5,262 nucleotides of DNA from Nitriliruptoraceae bacterium. Lineage in GTDB: Bacteria; Actinomycetota; Nitriliruptoria; Nitriliruptorales; Nitriliruptoraceae. The notes beneath the pieces were generated by a model. It searched no databases. It was not told where the DNA came from and saw only the letters and a program-made list of their open reading frames with translations. The stretch covers positions 1 through 5,262 of the forward strand of contig SKLC01000265.1 in assembly GCA_007123425.1 (NCBI GenBank), given 5' to 3'. Made by a program: the position numbers and the translations under genes. Below, piece after piece: positions 1 through 4,639 of the stretch. Each line of letters opens with the position of its first letter. Within the stretch, counting starts at the first letter, position 1.

Positions 1-188
1 CCGTTGTCCTCGTCCACCCCGTTGTCGTCGTCGAGGTCGAGGTCGTCGCCGTTGTCGTCGACGTCGTTGTCCTCGGCGATGCCGTTGTCGAGGTCGTCGC
101 CGTTCTCGTCGTCGACGTCGGCGAGCGCCGCGGAGGGGCTCAGCGCGAGCGCGCCGGCGGCGAGTGTGATCATCAGCTTGCGCTTCAT
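1..188 (-). CDS. Secreted Asp/Asn/Gly-rich repeat protein, N-terminal part (cut by the left edge)
   Basis: Only the first 62 codons are visible; the gene continues past base 1. The ATG at 188 has an AAGGAG ribosome binding site at 197-202, 8 bases upstream. Residues 1-23 form a classic Sec signal peptide: a KRK positive end, a hydrophobic core (LMITLAAGALAL) and a probable cleavage after ALA at 21-23. The visible mature part is almost entirely Asp, Glu, Asn, Gly and a few Leu/Val, in DDNGDD and DEDNG blocks, and contains an imperfect internal duplication (residues 24-34 and 42-51). Such acidic Asp/Asn/Gly runs resemble calcium-binding repeats like thrombospondin type 3, but the spacing here is not a clean match, so calcium binding is inference. 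The protein should be exported. Because a sortase gene lies just upstream on the same strand, a C-terminal sorting signal is possible, but that end is outside the window. The family is not recognised. The start and signal peptide are secure; the function is unknown. Confidence 0.8.
   Translation of the reverse strand, partial: MKRKLMITLAAGALALSPSAALADVDDENGDDLDNGIAEDNDVDDNGDDLDLDDDNGVDEDN
33..119 (-). repeat. Imperfect coding duplication in the Asp-rich gene
   Basis: Two near-identical DNA segments lie at 39-65 and 90-119. They differ by one inserted codon (an extra Glu in the copy nearer the gene start) and otherwise read as D-V-D-D-(E)-N-G-D-D-L-D. They are 18 codons apart and sit in GTC/GTT-rich low-complexity DNA, where copy number can change by slippage or recombination. 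The repeat may continue off the left edge. Confidence 0.7.
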
Positions 189-295
189 TCGTGGCTCTCC
201 TTCTCTCCAGTGTCCGGTCCGTCCGGATGTGTCGGAGACCGTAGGAAGTCGCTCCCACGCGGCGGCCGGCCACACGACGGTGCCGTCGACGACGA
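189..295. other. Leader and upstream region of the Asp-rich gene
   Basis: This stretch between the sortase hairpin and the Asp-rich start should carry that gene's promoter if the hairpin terminates. I see no convincing -10/-35 pair. A small 5-bp hairpin (TCCGG, five-base loop, CCGGA) at 213-227 would fall in the leader RNA just before the ribosome binding site. The 13-mer at 264-276 recurs in inverted orientation at 1119-1131, in the other intergenic region. Confidence 0.4.
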
Positions 296-323
296 TCGAC
301 CCCCGCCGTACGGCGAGGGTCGA
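296..323 (-). terminator. Hairpin terminator after the sortase gene
   Basis: The arms 296-302 and 317-323 pair over 7 bp. They are followed by an inner 4-bp stem (304-307 with 312-315) closing a GUAC loop. The position between them (303/316) is a G-U pair in minus-strand RNA but a C/A mismatch in plus-strand RNA, so a continuous 12-bp stem forms only in the transcript coming from the sortase gene. It begins 18 bases after the sortase stop. There is no true U tract (TCGTCGTCG follows), which is common for hairpin terminators in high-GC actinobacteria. Confidence 0.6.
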
Positions 324-341
324 CGCGGCCGGCAGGGGAGC

Positions 342-1034
342 TCAGCCGTCCACGGGCTCGGTGTAGACGACGATGTTCTCCGTGTAGTGGCGCGTGTGAT
401 CGTCGAAGTCGCCACCGCAGGTGATCAGCGCCAGCCGCTGCTCGTCACCGCCCCAGGCGAAGATGTCGTCGATCGGCAGCTCGTCCTTGGGGTAGGAGGT
501 TCGCCCCGTGACCCGCCAGCGCTGCTCGTCACCGTCCTCGTCGGTGGTCACCACCTCGTCGTCGACATCGAGCTCGCCGAGGTCGAAGAAGGCACCGCGG
601 CCCTGGGTGCGCGAGTCCACGTGGCCGGCGAGCACGGCCGAGCCCTGCTCCCCGGGAGCCACCCCGGGCTCGTACCAGCCGATCTCGTGGACGTTCTCGG
701 GGATCTCCATGCCGCCGTCGTCCTCGAGCCCGACGGGCACGACCGGCGCCTCGACGCCGATGGCGTCGATCACGACCTCACCGGGCTCGCCGACCTCCGG
801 CACGTCGGCAGCGTCGACGGGCTCCGTGTCGGCGGCCTGGCGACCGGCTGCCGGGCGCTCGCCCCGGAGGGGATCCACGTCGCGCTCGGCGTCGTCCGGG
901 CCGGCCTCGGGCTCCGCGGCCGCCGGCGGCACCTCGCCCACGGTGGGCTCGTCGGTGACCAGCAGGTAGCCGGGCGTGCCCACCAGCAGCGCCAGCCCCA
1001 TCGTCACGGAGAGCACGGCGAGCCACCGCGGCAT
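342..1034 (-). CDS. Class F-type sortase (membrane-anchored transpeptidase)
   Basis: A 230-residue sortase, a cysteine transpeptidase that cuts a sorting motif in exported proteins and joins the acyl intermediate to a surface acceptor. Residues 4-26 form one hydrophobic anchor near the N-terminus. Residues 27-85 are an acidic, Pro/Ala/Glu-rich linker. The catalytic barrel spans about 86-228. The expected triad is present: His138 in LAGHVDS, Cys206 in LALITCGGDFD and Arg215 in TRHYTENIVVYTE. The layout (short barrel, AGHVDSRTQG-type His motif, ITCGG, RHYTEN close to the end) fits the actinobacterial class F group better than classes A-D; the class call is by motif, and class E is the alternative. 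The start at ATG 1034 is set by an AAGGAGGT site 6 bases upstream; an open frame continues upstream but has no sortase character. The gene is transcribed towards the Asp-rich secreted protein and divergently from the ABC exporter. The signal peptide-like anchor places it outside the membrane. Its substrate is unknown. Confidence 0.93.
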   Translation of the reverse strand: MPRWLAVLSVTMGLALLVGTPGYLLVTDEPTVGEVPPAAAEPEAGPDDAERDVDPLRGERPAAGRQAADTEPVDAADVPEVGEPGEVVIDAIGVEAPVVPVGLEDDGGMEIPENVHEIGWYEPGVAPGEQGSAVLAGHVDSRTQGRGAFFDLGELDVDDEVVTTDEDGDEQRWRVTGRTSYPKDELPIDDIFAWGGDEQRLALITCGGDFDDHTRHYTENIVVYTEPVDG

Positions 1035-1040
1035 GTGAGG

Positions 1041-1048
1041 ACCTCCTT
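1041..1048 (-). promoter_or_regulatory. Ribosome binding site that fixes the sortase start
   Basis: AAGGAGGT on the minus strand, 6 bases before the ATG at 1034, is a near-perfect match to the 16S rRNA tail. It excludes longer start choices in the open frame that continues upstream. Confidence 0.8.
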
Positions 1049-1058
1049 CGTCGCGTCC

Positions 1059-1087
1059 AGGGTAGGAGGGTCGCGCCTCGCTGCCGG
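1059..1087 (-). promoter_or_regulatory. Weak candidate promoter for the sortase gene
   Basis: On the minus strand TACCCT (1059-1064) fits the TAnnnT pattern of a -10 box. Seventeen bases upstream is CCGGCA (1082-1087), which matches TTGACA at only three of six positions. Transcription would start about 18 bases before the ATG, leaving a short leader containing the ribosome binding site. The match is poor and could be chance. Confidence 0.2.
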
Positions 1088-1089
1088 CG

Positions 1090-1107
1090 GGCCTCGTCCG
1101 AGAGGCC
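1090..1107. repeat. Small inverted repeat in the divergent region
   Basis: GGCCTC (1090-1095) and GAGGCC (1102-1107) form a 6-bp inverted repeat around a 6-base spacer. It sits next to the weak sortase -35 candidate and 11 bases from the larger inverted repeat. It could be an operator half or a leader hairpin, but in DNA this GC-rich a 6-bp stem is weak evidence. Confidence 0.35.
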
Positions 1108-1118
1108 GGGGACCGGGC

Positions 1119-1158
1119 CGTGTGGCCGGCCGGGAGCGGACCCCCGGCCGGCCACGCG
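1119..1158. repeat. Long GC-only inverted repeat between the sortase and the ABC operon
   Basis: The arms 1122-1134 (GTGGCCGGCCGGG) and 1143-1155 are perfectly complementary over 13 bp around an 8-base spacer. The pairing extends by a U-G wobble and two more pairs to 1119/1158 in plus-strand RNA; in minus-strand RNA the same position is an A/C mismatch. The repeat is about 85-90 bases from both divergent starts. It may be a regulator-binding site shared by both genes, or a hairpin in a long leader of the exporter operon. Each arm also contains the self-complementary 8-mer GGCCGGCC. Confidence 0.6.
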
Positions 1159-1247
1159 GCGCGGACGGCTCGGCGCGTCGCCGGATTCTTCGTCGCCGCC
1201 CTCGGGTCTGCGAGGCTGTGCCGCGCTTCCCACCACCACGGAGCGCC

Positions 1248-2177
1248 ATGCTGGAGCTGACCGGACTCACCAAGCGCTACGGCGAGGTCGTGGCCCTCGA
1301 CGGCGTCTCGCTCACCGCCCGCGCCGGACGCCTGCTCGGCTTCCTCGGGCCCAACGGGTCGGGGAAGACGACCACGATGCGGGCGGTCTTCGGCCTGGTC
1401 CAGCTCGACGCGGGCGAGGTCCGCTGGCACGGCGGGCCGATCACCGCGGCACAGCGGCGACGCTTCGGGTACATGCCCGAGCAGCGGGGCCTCTACCCCC
1501 GCATGCCCTGCGGTCCGCAGCTGCGCTACCTCGCCCGGCTCCACGGCATGGCCCGGGCCGAGGCGGAGGCCGCGGCGCGCCGGTGGCTCGATGAGCTGGG
1601 CCTCGGCGAGCGCTTCGACGATGCCGTCTCGCAGCTCTCCCACGGCAACCAGCAGCGGGTCCAGCTCGCCTCGGCGCTGGTGCACGACCCCGAGCTGCTG
1701 GTGCTCGACGAGCCCTTCAGCGGGCTCGACCCGCTGGGCGTGGCGGCCATGAGCGAGGTGCTGCGCGAGCGGGCGGCCCAGGGGGCCACGGTCGTCTTCT
1801 CCAGTCACCAGCTCGATCTCGTCGAGGAGCTGTGCGAGGACGTGGTGATCGTCGCCGGCGGCCGCGACCGGCTGGCGGGCACGCTGGAGCAGGTGCGCGC
1901 GTCGAGCGAGCACCGCCGCGCCGAGATCCGGCTCACGGGCGGCCGAGCGCTCACGCCGCCGCCCGACATCGAGGTGCTCGACGTGCGCGAGGGGGTCGCA
2001 CGCCTGCGGGTGCCCACCGACCTCGACGCCAAGGAGCTCCTCGACCGGCTCGCCCCCGAGGGCGGCGTCGAGCGGTTCGCGCTGCAGCCGCCCTCGCTGT
2101 CCCAGGTCTTCCGTGACGTCGTGGGGGCCAGCGTGCGCGACCTCGAGGCCGCAGTCGACACGGAGGCGGCCTCATGA
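1248..2177 (+). CDS. ABC exporter ATPase, YhaQ/NatA-like (ABC-2 type)
   Basis: A 309-residue ATPase that should power export by the permease encoded next to it. All motifs are present in order: Walker A GPNGSGKT (34-41), Q-loop Gln79 in YMPEQRGLYPRM, signature LSHGNQQRV (130-138), Walker B LLVLDEP (150-156, catalytic Glu155), D-loop GLD (159-161) and switch His187. The signature has HGN in place of GGQ. Together with the PEQRGLYP and DEPFSGLDP stretches and the C-terminal domain (about 220-290, DUF4162-like, ending PSLSQVF), this places it with YhaQ-type ATPases, related to NatA sodium exporters. A Cys88-Gly-Pro segment after the Q-loop is unusual where the family often has a Val-x-Glu stretch. 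The start is ATG 1248: the protein then begins MLELTGLTKRYG as usual, and a GGAG (1240-1243) lies 4 bases upstream, rather close. The open frame upstream is antisense to the sortase. The stop overlaps the permease start by 4 bases, so the two are translationally coupled. The substrate cannot be told from sequence. Confidence 0.93.
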   Translation: MLELTGLTKRYGEVVALDGVSLTARAGRLLGFLGPNGSGKTTTMRAVFGLVQLDAGEVRWHGGPITAAQRRRFGYMPEQRGLYPRMPCGPQLRYLARLHGMARAEAEAAARRWLDELGLGERFDDAVSQLSHGNQQRVQLASALVHDPELLVLDEPFSGLDPLGVAAMSEVLRERAAQGATVVFSSHQLDLVEELCEDVVIVAGGRDRLAGTLEQVRASSEHRRAEIRLTGGRALTPPPDIEVLDVREGVARLRVPTDLDAKELLDRLAPEGGVERFALQPPSLSQVFRDVVGASVRDLEAAVDTEAAS

Positions 2178-3364
2178 GCCCGGCCCGCACGATCCTGCTG
2201 ATCGCGGGCCGGGAGACGCTCGACCGGCTGCGCAACAAGGCGTTCGTCTGGGGCACCGGCGCCACCCTGGTGGTGCTGATCGCCGCGATCGTGATCCCGA
2301 CCCTGTTCGAGGACGACGGGCCCCGCACCTACGACCTCGGCGTGGTCGGGGCGATCCCCGACGGCTTCGAGCCGGCGCTCGACCGTGAGCTGGAGGGCCA
2401 GGACGCCGACGCGGAGCTGACCGAGCTGGACGACCGCGCGGCGGCCGCGGCGGCGGTGGAGGACGGCGAGGTGGTCGCCGCGCTGCTCGACGCGCGCGAG
2501 CTGATGGCCCGGGACCTGCCGCCGACCACGCTCCACGCCGCGGTCGACGGGGCGCTGCAGCAGCTCGCGCTGGCCGACGAGCTCGAGCGCGCCGGCATCG
2601 ACGAGCAGGAGCTCGGCTCGATCCTGGGCGCCCACGACCCGGTGACGGTGATCGACACCGAGGGCGACGCCGGGGAGGGCGACGCGGGGTTCGTGCTCGC
2701 GTTCGCCGCGACGATCCTGCTGTTCGTCGCCATCCAGTTCAACGGCAACTCGCTCCTGACCGGCGCCATCGAGGAGAAGTCCAGCCGTGTCGTGGAGGTG
2801 CTGCTGGGGGCGGTGCGGCCCTGGCACCTGCTCACGGCGAAGCTCATCGCGCTCACCTCGCTCGCCCTGGGCCAGATCGCGGTGTTCATCGGCGGCGCGC
2901 TGGGGGCCAACGCCGTCGTGGGCGCCTTCGACGTCCCACCGGCGACCCCGCGGGTGCTGGCGATCTCGCTGCTGATGGTCGTGATCGGGTTCACGTTCTT
3001 CGCGGCGCTGTACACGGTGGCGGGCGCGATGGCCTCCTCGGTCGAGGACGCGCAGGGGACCGCCGGGCCGCTGGCGTTCCTCACCGTGGGCACCTACATG
3101 GTGGTCATCTTCGCCGTCATCCCCTCCCCCACCGGGCTGCTCTCGCAGATCCTGACCTTCCTGCCGCCCACGGCCCCGTTCACCGTCCCCGCCCGGGTGG
3201 CGATGGGGGCGATCCCGGCCTGGCAGGTGGCCGTCTCGGCGCTGGTCACCGTGGCCGGCACGGCCCTGACGATCCGGCTCGCGGGGCGCCTGTACGCCGC
3301 CGCCGTCCTGGCCGGAGGCAAGCTCACCTGGCGCGCCGTGTGGCGCGCGGAGCCCATCCGCTGA
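2174..3364 (+). CDS. ABC-2 exporter permease, YhaP/NatB-like
   Basis: A 396-residue membrane partner of the preceding ATPase. Helix 1 (about 24-43) is followed by a large extracytoplasmic domain (about 45-170) rich in Asp, Glu and Ala. A cluster of about five more helices follows (roughly 172-194, 224-249, 259-284, 297-316, 347-367). The EEKSSRVVEVLL stretch at 200-211, on the cytoplasmic side after helix 2, is characteristic of NatB/YhaP permeases (ABC2_membrane_3 type) and probably contacts the ATPase. NatB exports sodium and YhaP is poorly defined; the substrate here is open. The start ATG overlaps the ATPase stop in ATGA, and the length is normal for the family. The stop TGA (3362-3364) shares bases with the first unit of a tandem repeat. 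The C-terminal tail (TWRAVWRAEPIR) is basic and presumably cytoplasmic. Confidence 0.92.
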   Translation: MSPARTILLIAGRETLDRLRNKAFVWGTGATLVVLIAAIVIPTLFEDDGPRTYDLGVVGAIPDGFEPALDRELEGQDADAELTELDDRAAAAAAVEDGEVVAALLDARELMARDLPPTTLHAAVDGALQQLALADELERAGIDEQELGSILGAHDPVTVIDTEGDAGEGDAGFVLAFAATILLFVAIQFNGNSLLTGAIEEKSSRVVEVLLGAVRPWHLLTAKLIALTSLALGQIAVFIGGALGANAVVGAFDVPPATPRVLAISLLMVVIGFTFFAALYTVAGAMASSVEDAQGTAGPLAFLTVGTYMVVIFAVIPSPTGLLSQILTFLPPTAPFTVPARVAMGAIPAWQVAVSALVTVAGTALTIRLAGRLYAAAVLAGGKLTWRAVWRAEPIR

Positions 3365-3407
3365 CCCACCCGACACCGACCCACCCGACACCGACCCACC
3401 CGACACC
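3363..3407 (+). repeat. Three perfect 15-base tandem repeats
   Basis: The unit GACCCACCCGACACC occurs three times without any difference (3363-3377, 3378-3392, 3393-3407). The first copy begins in the permease stop codon and the last ends 3 bases before the dehydrogenase ribosome binding site. Each unit has 9 C, 4 A, 2 G and no T. It should be unstructured in the plus-strand RNA and resembles the C-rich, G-poor landing sites of Rho, so it could permit Rho-dependent termination or simply act as a spacer. The perfect identity suggests recent expansion. Confidence 0.9.
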
Positions 3408-3410
3408 ACG

Positions 3411-3416
3411 AGGAGG
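3411..3416 (+). promoter_or_regulatory. Strong ribosome binding site of the dehydrogenase gene
   Basis: AGGAGG lies 5 bases before the ATG at 3422 and fixes this start. It is much stronger than the sites of the two exporter genes, so the dehydrogenase is probably translated independently of them. Confidence 0.8.
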
Positions 3417-3421
3417 ACGCC

Positions 3422-4591
3422 ATGGACGTCCAGCTCTCCGAGGACCACCTGGCGCTGCGGGAGACGCTGCGCACCTTCGTCGACCGCGAGATCCGACCGG
3501 TCGCCCGCGAATGGGAGCAGGCCGGCCGCTATCCGACCGAGATCGTCGAGGGGCTGCGCGAGCTGGGCCTGTTCGGGCTCACCGTCCCCGCCGAGCACGG
3601 GGGGCTCGAGCTCGACCTCGTGTCGATGGCGCTGGTCTTCGAGGAGCTCTCGCGGGGCTGGATGGGCATCGCCGGCGTGCTGGGCACCCACTCGCTGTCC
3701 TGCCGCATGATCGCTCACCACGGCACGCACGAGCAGCGAGCCCGTCACCTGCCGGCGTTCGCGACCGGCGAGCGGCGGACCGGGCTGGCGCTGACCGAGC
3801 CCGGTGCGGGCTCCGACCTGCAGGGGATCACCACCCGGGCCGTGCGCGACGGCGACCACTACGTGGTCAGCGGCACCAAGACCTGGATCACCAACGCCCG
3901 CCACGCCGACCCCATCCCGGTCCTGGTCAAGACCGACCCGGGTGCCGAGCCCGCCCACCGCGGCATGTCGGTGCTGCTGGTGCCCACCGACCTGCCGGGG
4001 TTCGAGGTGAGCCGGGACCTGCCGAAGCTCGGCTACAAGGGCCCCGAGACCTGCGAGATCGTGCTCGACGAGGTGCGCGTGCCCGTCGACGCGCTGCTGG
4101 GCGGCGAGGAGGGCCACGGCTTCCAGCAGGTGGTCTCGGGGCTGGAGGTGGGCCGGGTCAACGTCGCCGCCCGGGCGGTCGGCGTGGCCCAGGAGGCCTG
4201 CGACCGGGCGATCCGCTACGCCCGGGAGCGCGAGGCCTTCGGGCGGCCCATCGCCGAGTTCCAGGCGATACAGCACAAGATCGCCGACATCGCCACCCAG
4301 ACCCAGGCCGCACGGCTGCTGACGTACTGGGCCGCCGACAAGGTGGACCGCGGCGAGCGGGCCGACACGGAGGCGGGCATGGCCAAGCTGTTCGCCTCCG
4401 AGGTGGCGCTGGAGGCCTCGCTGGAGTCCATGCGCGTGCACGGCGGCTACGGCTACTCCGAGGAGTACGAGGTCGCGCGCCTGTACCGCGATGCGCCGCT
4501 GATGGCGATCGGCGAGGGCACCAACGAGATCCAGCGGACCATCATCGCCAAGGGCCTGCTGCGCGACCACACCGCCGGCGGGCCCATGTGA
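3422..4591 (+). CDS. Acyl-CoA dehydrogenase (FAD-dependent)
   Basis: A 389-residue flavoenzyme of normal length that oxidises an acyl-CoA to the trans-2-enoyl-CoA and passes electrons to electron transfer flavoprotein, in fatty acid or branched-chain amino acid breakdown. Domains in order: N-terminal helical (about 1-118), middle beta (about 120-222), C-terminal helical (about 230-380). The first family signature, ALTEPGAGSDLQG, is at 123-135; TWITN (154-158) is the FAD/substrate loop. The second signature region, VHGGYGYSEEYEVARLYRDA, is at 339-358, with Arg338 where Gln is typical. Glu365 in GEGTNEIQR is at the catalytic base position of short- and medium-chain enzymes. The SGLEVGRVNVAA stretch (239-250) looks more like short-chain or multi-substrate types than isovaleryl-CoA dehydrogenase, but chain-length preference cannot be read from it. 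It could also serve a CoA-dependent catabolic step other than classical beta-oxidation. No partner genes (thiolase, hydratase, ETF) are in the window. It lies 57 bases after the exporter permease, probably with independent translation, and converges with the TrhA-type gene. Confidence 0.95.
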   Translation: MDVQLSEDHLALRETLRTFVDREIRPVAREWEQAGRYPTEIVEGLRELGLFGLTVPAEHGGLELDLVSMALVFEELSRGWMGIAGVLGTHSLSCRMIAHHGTHEQRARHLPAFATGERRTGLALTEPGAGSDLQGITTRAVRDGDHYVVSGTKTWITNARHADPIPVLVKTDPGAEPAHRGMSVLLVPTDLPGFEVSRDLPKLGYKGPETCEIVLDEVRVPVDALLGGEEGHGFQQVVSGLEVGRVNVAARAVGVAQEACDRAIRYAREREAFGRPIAEFQAIQHKIADIATQTQAARLLTYWAADKVDRGERADTEAGMAKLFASEVALEASLESMRVHGGYGYSEEYEVARLYRDAPLMAIGEGTNEIQRTIIAKGLLRDHTAGGPM

Positions 4592-4600
4592 CCCCCTCCG

Positions 4601-4625
4601 GCCGGGCGCGCCCCGGCGGCGCGTC
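4601..4625. terminator. GC-rich hairpins between convergent genes
   Basis: Only 48 bases separate the dehydrogenase stop from the stop of the converging membrane protein gene. Two overlapping, mutually exclusive stems can form: GCCGGG (4601-4606) with CCCGGC (4612-4617) around a 5-base loop, and CGCGCC (4607-4612) with GGCGCG (4618-4623), also around a 5-base loop. The second extends by a G-U wobble and one more pair on the plus strand. Neither has a T tract. The place fits a shared terminator, but the base composition makes such stems easy to find. Confidence 0.4.
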
Positions 4626-4639
4626 GGGTACCGAGGGAC

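Noticed and set aside
4..366. Plus-strand Ser-rich open frame over the Asp-rich gene
   Set aside because: The Ser/Arg-rich product is the complement of GAC/GAC/AAC repeat codons. The minus strand has a ribosome binding site and a textbook signal peptide.
210..1247. Upstream extension of the ABC ATPase frame
   Set aside because: The frame is open by base composition only and is antisense to the sortase. The ATPase has its normal N-terminus at 1248.
1035..1913. Upstream extension of the sortase frame
   Set aside because: It overlaps the ABC ATPase on the other strand and has no sortase-like or signal sequence. The strong ribosome binding site and membrane anchor fix the start at 1034.
3363..3407. 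CRISPR-like or phage attachment repeat
   Set aside because: The units are directly adjacent with no spacers, only 15 bases long, and no cas, integrase or tRNA gene is nearby.
1805..4570. A very long minus-strand open frame (921 codons) across the exporter and dehydrogenase genes
   Set aside because: It is antisense to three well-supported genes. Its composition (Arg, Gly, His, Gln, Leu-rich, no domain) is what the complement of G/C-ending codons gives, since stops are rare in that frame.
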